Below are positions 4,506 to 9,572 of a DNA stretch of 9,572 nt, piece by piece. Source of the stretch: UBA10133 sp964528565 (GTDB lineage: Bacteria > Patescibacteriota > Microgenomatia > UBA1400 > MFAQ01); NCBI GenBank assembly GCA_964528565.1, contig CAZGSP010000060.1, forward strand, positions 1-9,572, in the 5' to 3' direction. Each line of letters begins with the position of its first letter. Position 1 is the stretch's first letter. Below the pieces are notes generated by a model that saw nothing but the letters and a program-made list of their open reading frames with translations, was not told where the DNA came from and did no database searches. The position numbers were made by a program, and so were the translations under genes.

Positions 4506-7502
4506 ATGCCTGTAACTGCCGCTTACGAAAGCGCCTACGCCAAATTAAATCCGACCCAGAAACTGGCCGTCGACAGTATCGAAGGACTGGTGCTGGTTTT
4601 GGCCGGACCGGGAACAGGGAAGACACAAGTGCTGACGGTACGGATCGCCAATATTCTGAAAGAAACAGACACTGACCCCTCATCCATTCTCGCTCTCACC
4701 TATACCGATGCCGCCGCCCGCGAGATGAAGGAACGTCTCATCAGTCTCATCGGTCAGGACGGGTATTATGTCAAGATCGGCACTTTCCATGCCCTGTGTA
4801 ACGAGATCATCAGTGACAATCCGGACAGATTCGCTCGGCCGGCGGGGATGTCGAACGTGACCGAGCTGGAGCGGGTGAATATCATCAACGAGATTTTGGA
4901 GAAGAATACATTTGAACTGTTGAAACCGGTGAATGCGCCCCAGATGTACACCAAAGATATCATCGGCGCGATCTCGATTCTCAAGCGAGAGGGTATTACT
5001 CTGAAAAAGTTCGCGGAGCTGGTCGCCACCCTGACGGAGGAGTTTACGATGGAGAAAGAAGGGATGACGAAGACTGCGAGAACCGAAGGAGAAAGCCTAG
5101 TCAAGAAAAATACCGATCTGCTTCTGATCTACGAAAAATATCAGGAAAAATTAAAGGCCATCGGGAGGCTCGACTTCGAAGACATGATCAATTGGGTAGT
5201 AGAGGCATTCGAGTCGGATCCGGATTTCCTCCGGCAGTATGAAGAAAATTTCCAGTACATTCTGGTAGACGAGTATCAAGATACGAACTCGGCGCAAAAC
5301 CGGCTGGTGTTTGCCCTGTCCTCTTTCTGGGGAGAGAAGGCGAACATCTTTTGTGTGGGAGACCCGAACCAATCCATCTTCCGATTCCAAGGGGCGAGTA
5401 AAGAAAATCTCTTGCAGTTTCAAAAAAGATTCCCCGGTTTTACTACGGTCAAACTGACGGACAACTATCGCTCGACGCCTACCCTACTCACCTCTTCGGC
5501 CGCGCTCATTAGTGAAGAAGCGTTGGTACCGAAAGTGAAGTACCGGGACGTGCCGGTAAAGACGGCAAAGTTCAATTCCTCAATTCTGGAAGATGAGTTC
5601 ATTTGTAGATCGATAAAGAAGAAAATGAAAGCCGGGATTCCGGCGGAAGAGATCGCGGTGATCGTCAAAGAGAATAGGGATATTGATAACCTCATTAATC
5701 TTTTCAAACAAAAAAATATTCCCTACCGCTTGGAAGGCGGAACCGATGTGCTAAAAACTCCTTTGGTATCGCAGTTCCTGCGCATTTTGAAAGTGGTGAC
5801 TGGGCTTTCCGGACCGGTGGATGATATCGATCTCTTTACCGTTTTGAATTATTCGTATCTGGGATTAAAACCACTGGCTATTTTGCGGGCGGCTCGTTAT
5901 GCCCACCGGAACCGCGAATCTTTGGTGGATACCTTGCAGGACGCAAATCCGGAAATCGATGACGATCTCATTAAGACTTTTGGCCTGCTGGTGTCGTGGA
6001 ACTCGCGCTCTGCCTCACACACTTTACCGGAAATGTTCCAGATCATTTTTCAGGAATCGGGGCTGCTCGACTATATTTTGGCTCTGCCCCAGCCGATCAT
6101 CGAGCTGAACCGTTTTGGTACTCTTTATGAAGACACGAAAGCGCAGGCGGCGGCCACTTCGGGTCTCGACTTATTCGGTTACGTTTTTAATCTGGGAGTG
6201 ATGGAAGAGAACGGGCTCAAGTTGCCGGAGCAAACATTGGTGTCGGACGCGAAGGCCGTCACCCTGACGACGGCGCACAAAGCCAAGGGGCTGGAATGGA
6301 AGCTGGTCTATATCTACCGCTTTGCGGATACTCATTGGGGCAATACCAGCAGACGCCAGATGATCAAACTACCGCCGGGAATAATAAACGAGCAGGATGT
6401 GAGTAAGGAAGACAAGAATGCGGAAGAACGCCGTCTATTTTACGTGGCTATGACGCGGGCGAAGCAGCAGCTCTACATCGTCGGCTCCACCAAATACGCT
6501 TCGTCGGTAAAAATGATGTATCCGTCGCTGTTCCTGTCGGATCTGCCGGGTTCGACCATTAAGAAAATAAAAACGTCGGGTCTGGAGAAAAAGGCGGCGA
6601 AGATCCTCGCGTCCCTCATGCAGATTCCGGTAGCGCCCACGATTCACGAAGGCGAAAAGGAGTTCCTGTTGGAGCTCATTAAAGACTTCAAACTTAGTCC
6701 GACGGCCTTAAATACTTTTCTGAAATGTCCGTACAAATTCAAGCTGGATAACTTGTACAAGATCCCGCGGGCGAAAGCCCCGGCCATGTGTTTTGGGACA
6801 GCGGTCCACTTTGCCTTGGAGCGGCTATATCTAAAACTAAATAACGGAGAGAAGCTGGAATCAAGGGAGGACTTTTTGGGCGACTTCAAGGCGGCGCTCC
6901 GGAAAGAGATTCTGACGGAGCCGGAATATAAAACGCGACTGGAACACGGGCGGAAAATCTTGGCCGGGTATTATGATGAGTACAAGGACGAATTCGCACC
7001 GAGTCTCTTTACCGAAAAGAAGTTCGGAGATAGTTTATCTTCGGCCGCGGTACTCGGGGATATTCCTTTGTCCGGTAAAGCGGACCGCGTGGACCTCACC
7101 AGTAAAGAAGACAAACACGTTAGATTCGTGGACTACAAAACAGGCGCTCCGAAGAGCCGGAACGAGATCGAGGGTAATACCAAGAACTCGGACGGTGATT
7201 ACAAGCGCCAGCTCGTTTTCTATACTTTGCTCGCGGACTTGGATAAGTCGTTCCCGTATAAAGTGGTCCAGACAGTGATCGATTTTATCGAGCCGGAAAA
7301 GAGCGGGGCTTTCAAGAGGGAACACTTTAACATTACCGAGGAAGAAGTGGGAGAGCTAAAAGAAGTCATTAAAACTTCGATGGCCGATATCCGTGATTTG
7401 AAGTTTGACCGGACTACAGACTACACCACCTGCGCCACTTGCGACTTTAAGAATCACTGCTGGCCAAACGGCGTGCCGGTAATAGGACCGACGGAGGAAT
7501 AA
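4506..7502 (+). CDS. UvrD/PcrA-like DNA helicase with C-terminal Fe-S RecB-type nuclease domain
   Basis: This 998-residue protein should unwind and resect broken DNA ends in an ATP-dependent way, like AddAB, AdnAB or RecBCD. Superfamily 1 motifs appear in order: Q motif LNPTQKLAV (14-22), Walker A GPGTGKT (34-40), Ia LALTYTDAAAREM, GTFHALC (92-98), II DEYQDT (255-260), III GDPNQSIFRFQGA, IV LTDNYRST, V TTAHKAKGLEW (588-598) and VI RRLFYVAMTRAK. The nuclease domain starts near residue 728: LSPTALNTFLKCPYKF with C741, H768 in FGTAVHFAL, GKADR (D860), VDYKTG (D876, K878) and RQLVFY (Q902, Y906). C741 with C976, C979 and C985 forms the C...CxxCx5C pattern of a 4Fe-4S cluster as in AddB and Cas4. 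One chain thus holds one helicase and one nuclease, with no partner gene nearby. It is shorter than AddA (~1200). It diverges from a DNA glycosylase operon. Confidence 0.93.
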   Translation: MPVTAAYESAYAKLNPTQKLAVDSIEGLVLVLAGPGTGKTQVLTVRIANILKETDTDPSSILALTYTDAAAREMKERLISLIGQDGYYVKIGTFHALCNEIISDNPDRFARPAGMSNVTELERVNIINEILEKNTFELLKPVNAPQMYTKDIIGAISILKREGITLKKFAELVATLTEEFTMEKEGMTKTARTEGESLVKKNTDLLLIYEKYQEKLKAIGRLDFEDMINWVVEAFESDPDFLRQYEENFQYILVDEYQDTNSAQNRLVFALSSFWGEKANIFCVGDPNQSIFRFQGASKENLLQFQKRFPGFTTVKLTDNYRSTPTLLTSSAALISEEALVPKVKYRDVPVKTAKFNSSILEDEFICRSIKKKMKAGIPAEEIAVIVKENRDIDNLINLFKQKNIPYRLEGGTDVLKTPLVSQFLRILKVVTGLSGPVDDIDLFTVLNYSYLGLKPLAILRAARYAHRNRESLVDTLQDANPEIDDDLIKTFGLLVSWNSRSASHTLPEMFQIIFQESGLLDYILALPQPIIELNRFGTLYEDTKAQAAATSGLDLFGYVFNLGVMEENGLKLPEQTLVSDAKAVTLTTAHKAKGLEWKLVYIYRFADTHWGNTSRRQMIKLPPGIINEQDVSKEDKNAEERRLFYVAMTRAKQQLYIVGSTKYASSVKMMYPSLFLSDLPGSTIKKIKTSGLEKKAAKILASLMQIPVAPTIHEGEKEFLLELIKDFKLSPTALNTFLKCPYKFKLDNLYKIPRAKAPAMCFGTAVHFALERLYLKLNNGEKLESREDFLGDFKAALRKEILTEPEYKTRLEHGRKILAGYYDEYKDEFAPSLFTEKKFGDSLSSAAVLGDIPLSGKADRVDLTSKEDKHVRFVDYKTGAPKSRNEIEGNTKNSDGDYKRQLVFYTLLADLDKSFPYKVVQTVIDFIEPEKSGAFKREHFNITEEEVGELKEVIKTSMADIRDLKFDRTTDYTTCATCDFKNHCWPNGVPVIGPTEE

Positions 7503-7537
7503 GGTAGTATATCTTCCGGTTTAACAACGATCGCCAT

Positions 7538-7569
7538 AAAAAAAGACACCTTCATTTGAAAGTGTCTTT
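7538..7569 (-). terminator. Rho-independent terminator of the small reverse-strand gene
   Basis: On the reverse strand an 8-bp stem AAAGACAC/GTGTCTTT (7562-7569 with 7542-7549), extended inside by TTCA/TGAA, is followed by a T-tract covering 7544-7538. It lies 11 bases after the stop of the 7581-7877 gene. On the forward strand the stem ends in only TTT, so it is at best a weak terminator for the helicase gene, which has no other one. Confidence 0.88.
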
Positions 7570-7580
7570 GGCTCGAGAGA

Positions 7581-7877
7581 TTAGATTTTCTTACCAAGCA
7601 GAACGTACTCGGAAGAAAGAGGGTTCCCGACCAGATCATAGAGAGTGATGTTGTCGATGATGATATACATCGAGGTATCACTGTAAAATTTCTGAGCGTG
7701 AGAACGGGTAGTTTTTCCGTGGTAGGTGTATCCGGAAGGTAGATGGTTCACCAGTGTTTCGTAGTGCTTTTTGGCACCGGCCGGGGTCATGCTGAAGTTG
7801 GACTCACACAGACGAATGAAATCGCTATCGAATTCACCTGCGTCATTCCTGTACAAGCGATCATAGGTTGAGGCCAT
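7581..7877 (-). CDS. Small protein of unknown function
   Basis: I do not recognise this 98-residue soluble protein. It begins MASTYDRLYRNDAGEFDSDF, followed by a likely helix (IRLCESNFSMTPAGAKKHYETLV) and a tyrosine-rich half (SGYTYHGKTTRSHAQKFYS) that ends in strand-like segments (MYIIIDNITLYDLVG, SEYVLLGKKI). There is no signal peptide, membrane helix or Cys pair. The gene is well supported: AAGGAG (7885-7890 on the reverse strand) lies 7 bases before the ATG, a near-consensus promoter lies upstream, and a strong terminator lies 11 bases after the stop. It shares its promoter block with the divergent zinc-ribbon gene at 8213, suggesting joint control. Confidence 0.75.
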   Translation of the reverse strand: MASTYDRLYRNDAGEFDSDFIRLCESNFSMTPAGAKKHYETLVNHLPSGYTYHGKTTRSHAQKFYSDTSMYIIIDNITLYDLVGNPLSSEYVLLGKKI

Positions 7878-7913
7878 TAGTTTTCTCCTTGTTAAGTGGC
7901 TTTTAAGGCTGGA

Positions 7914-7958
7914 TTAGCCTCAAATGTGATGGAGAAGTATACCACGCTTAGCCTCAAA
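7914..7958 (-). repeat. Two direct copies of an 11-bp motif flanking the -10 box (operator candidate)
   Basis: The reverse strand carries TTTGAGGCTAA twice, at 7958-7948 (in the promoter spacer) and 7924-7914 (just after the predicted start). The copies are identical and 34 bp apart, flanking the -10 box, a common placement for repressor sites. A similar ATTGAGCCTAA lies at 8099-8109 on the forward strand. Confidence 0.5.
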
Positions 7959-7964
7959 AGTCAA
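7936..7964 (-). promoter_or_regulatory. Sigma-70-type promoter for the small reverse-strand gene
   Basis: On the reverse strand TTGACT (7964-7959) and TATACT (7941-7936) are separated by exactly 17 bp. The predicted start is near 7929, giving a leader of about 50 nt. The -35 box and the following bases are nearly identical to the divergent promoter at 8125-8153. Confidence 0.85.
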
Positions 7965-8136
7965 GTTATAGGTTAATAACTTCTTGAATGGTGTTGTGCC
8001 TTGTCTCCCCCATCCCACCTAATCCACCTGCGCCACTTGCGACTTCAAAAAACACTGCTGCCCAAACGGCCTTCCAAAGACCGTTTCCGAGTCCGAAGAT
8101 TGAGCCTAAATCTCGGCCTATAGCTTGACTTTTGAG
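7953..8136. repeat. Inverted 20-bp promoter block flanking the helicase remnant
   Basis: CCTATAACTTGACTTTTGAG on the reverse strand (7972-7953) and CCTATAGCTTGACTTTTGAG on the forward strand (8117-8136) agree at 19 of 20 bases. Further downstream each also has GTGGTA at the same distance (seven bases after the block). The two arms hold the -35 boxes of two promoters that fire outward, and 144 bp lie between them. Confidence 0.8.
8017..8103 (+). pseudogene. Remnant of the 3' end of a second helicase-nuclease gene
   Basis: Bases 8024-8075 match 7426-7477 of the helicase-nuclease gene at 46 of 52 positions. The reading frame is kept: STCATCDFKKHCCPNGLPK here against TTCATCDFKNHCWPNGVPV in the intact gene, so the Fe-S cluster cysteines are preserved. 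The frame continues through TVSESED to TGA 8101-8103, giving a tail of nearly the same length as the intact protein's. A TAA at 8020-8022, where the intact gene has a Tyr codon, and complete loss of similarity before about 8018 show that only the tail remains. It was probably left by a deleted paralogue or by a duplication. No start or Shine-Dalgarno site is present. Confidence 0.8.
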
Positions 8137-8153
8137 TCATTTTGTGGTAGCAT
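8125..8153 (+). promoter_or_regulatory. Promoter for the zinc-ribbon protein gene
   Basis: TTGACT (8125-8130) is followed after 17 bp by TAGCAT (8148-8153, four of six consensus bases). The start should be near 8160, giving a leader of about 53 nt with AAGGAGG before the ATG. The -35 region is shared with the divergent promoter; the -10 box is weaker, so this side may be less active or need an activator. Confidence 0.7.
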
Positions 8154-8212
8154 CGAGCCTGTTTGATCTTTCTCAAGCACCTTAAACCAAACCGATCCTA
8201 AGGAGGATTCAG

Positions 8213-9064
8213 ATGATTTGTCCAAAATGTGGTGAAAATATCGTTCTCTCGAACTCGAAATTTTGCCCGGAATGCGGTGCAAAAATCGAGGCCCTGCCCA
8301 AAACCCCTGATCTGAAAAAGGTCTTTACCGGGGTAAAGAGCATCGAGCTCGGCGTGGGTAACGAAATCAACATCATGCCGAGCAGTACAAAAGATACAAC
8401 AATCACCATCAAAGCCTCGGAAGAACTCAAGCGAAAACTGAAGTTCAGTTTGAACAATGGCATTCTTTCGATCGACGAACCATCGTCAGGCGGTACCAGC
8501 ATTTCCATTACCAATACTCATGGCGGAAACATTTCCGTCGTGGGTGGCCGCGTTATCAGCGGCAACGTCATGATTGGCAGAGGAAATCGCATCGCCATTG
8601 GAAACAGCTCCACAATTATTGGAGACGGTGTAGATGACAATGTTGTCATCACCATTACCACTCCTGCCGGTACCGACATCTCGATCGACACTTCAGGTGG
8701 CATCGAAGGCACAATTGGCGATCTGATGAGTCAGATCAGTGTCGACACTTCCGGAGGTTGTCATCTCGATATCGGCAAGATTACCGACTTCGACGCCGAC
8801 GTCTCCGGCAGTCTGACCGCCAACATCGCCTCATTTGAAGGAGGCTTGTGTAATGTCGACGTCTCCGGCAGCTGCACGCTCAACATTCCGTCCGGAAAGA
8901 TCGAAAAGCTGATCGCCGACGTTTCCGGCTCTACAAGATTAAGCATCAAGGCCGAGACCGAAAAGGCAGTTCTGGATGTTTCCGGTAGCCTTAGTGGCTC
9001 CCTCCGAGCCGATATCGTTCGCAAAGATGTCTCAGGACACGATAGCCTGACCATCATCCGTTAA
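8213..9064 (+). CDS. Zinc-ribbon protein with a DVSGS beta-repeat domain (DUF2807/DUF4097-like)
   Basis: This 283-residue protein starts with a zinc ribbon, CPKCGENI and FCPECGAKI, with Cys 3, 6, 18 and 21 as the metal ligands. After a short linker come beta-rich segments. Residues 95-140 are rich in Gly, Ser, Asn and Ile (SISITNTHGG, GRGNRIAIGNSSTIIGDG) and look like a beta-helix. Residues 159-275 carry DTSGG/DVSGS repeats at 20-residue spacing (196, 216, 236, 255), as in the DUF2807/DUF4097 (putative adhesin, GIN) families. Those relatives are often exported, but this chain has no signal peptide or membrane helix, so it is predicted to be cytoplasmic. Function is unknown; a scaffold or binding role is a guess. 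AAGGAGG (8200-8206) fixes ATG 8213, and a strong terminator follows directly. It is divergent from, and shares promoter sequence with, the gene at 7581-7877. Confidence 0.85.
   Translation: MICPKCGENIVLSNSKFCPECGAKIEALPKTPDLKKVFTGVKSIELGVGNEINIMPSSTKDTTITIKASEELKRKLKFSLNNGILSIDEPSSGGTSISITNTHGGNISVVGGRVISGNVMIGRGNRIAIGNSSTIIGDGVDDNVVITITTPAGTDISIDTSGGIEGTIGDLMSQISVDTSGGCHLDIGKITDFDADVSGSLTANIASFEGGLCNVDVSGSCTLNIPSGKIEKLIADVSGSTRLSIKAETEKAVLDVSGSLSGSLRADIVRKDVSGHDSLTIIR
8687..8989 (+). repeat. In-gene repeat encoding 20-residue DVSGS units
   Basis: GTCTCCGGCA occurs at 8801 and 8861, with GTTTCCGGCT at 8921, exactly 60 bp apart. The encoded units begin with D-V-S-G-S or D-T-S-G-G and are followed by alternating polar and hydrophobic residues, the pattern of one turn of a beta-solenoid. 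Between the motifs the units have diverged, so this is an old protein repeat and not recent tandem DNA duplication. Confidence 0.75.
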
Positions 9065-9068
9065 TCCC

Positions 9069-9104
9069 ATGACCCTCTCAATCAATACGAGAGGGTCATT
9101 TTTT
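9069..9104 (+). terminator. Rho-independent terminator
   Basis: An 11-bp perfect stem ATGACCCTCTC (9069-9079) with GAGAGGGTCAT (9089-9099), loop of nine bases, is followed by T residues 9099-9104. It starts four bases after the stop of the zinc-ribbon gene. Its T-tract overlaps the stop codon (9103-9105) of the converging rmuC gene. Confidence 0.95.
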
Positions 9105-9572
9105 ATGCTTTTTCTTCGGGGAGGAGGTTGGCTTTTAGATCGCGGGCGGAGTCGAGCTTGCTACCGATCTGATTGATGTTTTGGCCGGTGGAGTTCATGG
9201 AGTTGTAGGCGTTCGTGAGGTGTTTGCCCAGCAGGGTAAAGTTTTCGTTGAGTTTTTCGTAGTCTTTCTGGACCGCCCGGAGCAGAGTAAAAACTTCGGA
9301 AGTTTTGCCGGCGATTTTCTGCCCTTCCAGCGAAAGAAGAATTGTTTGGAGGTGGGCGTAGAGAGTAGTGGGAGAGACGGGATAGACACGGGATTCACGG
9401 GCGAGATCGAGAAGCTCTTGTTCGCTAACTATTTCATAATAAATACTTTCGGAAGGGATGTACATGAGAGCAAAGTCCAGAGTACCCTCTTCGGGGAGAA
9501 TATATTTACCGGAGATATCTTTGATGTGTTTTTTGACGTCGCGGATGAAGGCGGAACGGGCGGCGGCCTTGT
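9103..9572 (-). CDS. rmuC: RmuC family protein, C-terminal part
   Basis: The reverse frame is open from the right edge to TAA 9105-9103 and gives 155 residues of an RmuC-domain protein. RmuC proteins are linked to DNA recombination and restrain inverted-repeat rearrangements in E. coli; a nuclease role is proposed but not firmly shown. Recognisable blocks are VKKHIKDISGKYILPEEGTL, then DFALMYIPSESIYYEI, and VYPVSPTTLYAHLQTILLSL, matching the family signatures around iPsE and vsPttL. A helical end follows (RAVQKDYEKLNENFTLLGKHL and NAYNSMN), typical of the RmuC C-terminal coiled region. The ATG at 9465 is the internal methionine of ALMYIPSE and not the start; the true start lies beyond the window. 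The N-terminal coiled coil and any membrane anchor cannot be seen. It converges with the zinc-ribbon gene. Confidence 0.92.
   Translation of the reverse strand, partial: KAAARSAFIRDVKKHIKDISGKYILPEEGTLDFALMYIPSESIYYEIVSEQELLDLARESRVYPVSPTTLYAHLQTILLSLEGQKIAGKTSEVFTLLRAVQKDYEKLNENFTLLGKHLTNAYNSMNSTGQNINQIGSKLDSARDLKANLLPEEKA

Noticed and set aside
7953..8136. Transposon terminal inverted repeats
   Set aside because: The arms are -35 promoter regions, no transposase is present, and no flanking target-site duplication was seen.
8687..8989. CRISPR-like or tandem DNA repeat
   Set aside because: The 60-bp period lies in a coding frame and reflects a protein repeat with diverged units, not identical repeats with unique spacers.
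8209..9057. Reverse-strand frames opposite the zinc-ribbon gene
   Set aside because: They arise from the codon pattern of the repeat; the forward gene has a promoter, Shine-Dalgarno site and terminator.
9103..9465. Complete 120-residue gene starting at the ATG 9465
   Set aside because: The RmuC similarity continues upstream to the window edge (KYILPEEGTLDFAL precedes this Met), so the gene is partial.

Overview
The window looks like a compact bacterial chromosome segment with mid-range GC. Genes lie close together on both strands, neighbouring stop codons overlap, and several genes have very short or Shine-Dalgarno-less leaders. Gene content (a single-chain UvrD/RecB-type helicase-nuclease, ThyX, RmuC, a short nucleotide-sugar dehydrogenase and many small unknown proteins) and the leaderless style would fit a Candidate Phyla Radiation/Patescibacteria genome. 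That is an inference from style and content; no rRNA or other marker is present. Stops are TAA and TAG in the intact genes, no in-frame TGA interrupts any long reading frame, and nothing suggests a recoded genetic code.

Layout. 1-184: 3' end of an unknown + strand gene, followed by a strong terminator. 185-487: a 303-base gap with an extended -10 promoter, a structured RNA of about 130 nt ending in a second terminator, and a further hairpin before the Shine-Dalgarno site of a GNAT acetyltransferase (488-1132). The RNA can form mutually exclusive stems, as a riboswitch or attenuator would. 1210-1503: small unknown gene with its own terminator. 1524-1793 (-): YggU/DUF167 protein, convergent with it. 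1871-2944 (+): a LexA-type winged-helix domain fused in one frame to a nucleotide-sugar dehydrogenase that keeps all recognisable catalytic residues but lacks the C-terminal domain; its promoter region carries two ATTAGTAAT palindromes one helical turn apart.

2941-4469 (-): an AlkA-like DNA glycosylase followed by a flavin-dependent thymidylate synthase (ThyX), probably one operon. 4506-7502 (+), divergent from it: a 998-residue UvrD-like helicase with a C-terminal Fe-S PD-(D/E)XK nuclease domain. 7581-7877 (-): small unknown protein. 7878-8212: a 335-base divergent control region with two outward-facing promoters that share a nearly identical 20-bp block, two copies of an 11-bp operator-like repeat, and between the promoters a decayed copy of the 3' end of the helicase gene. 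8213-9064 (+): a zinc-ribbon protein with a 20-residue beta-type repeat (DVSGS). 9103-9572 (-): the C-terminal part of RmuC, running off the window.

How the genes work together. The clearest theme is DNA maintenance: base excision (AlkA-like), dTMP supply (ThyX), end processing (helicase-nuclease) and RmuC. The most unusual items are the LexA-HTH/dehydrogenase fusion, the structured leader RNA before the acetyltransferase, and the mirrored promoter pair enclosing a helicase-gene remnant. No CRISPR array, tRNA, rRNA, transposase or recognisable defence operon is visible.
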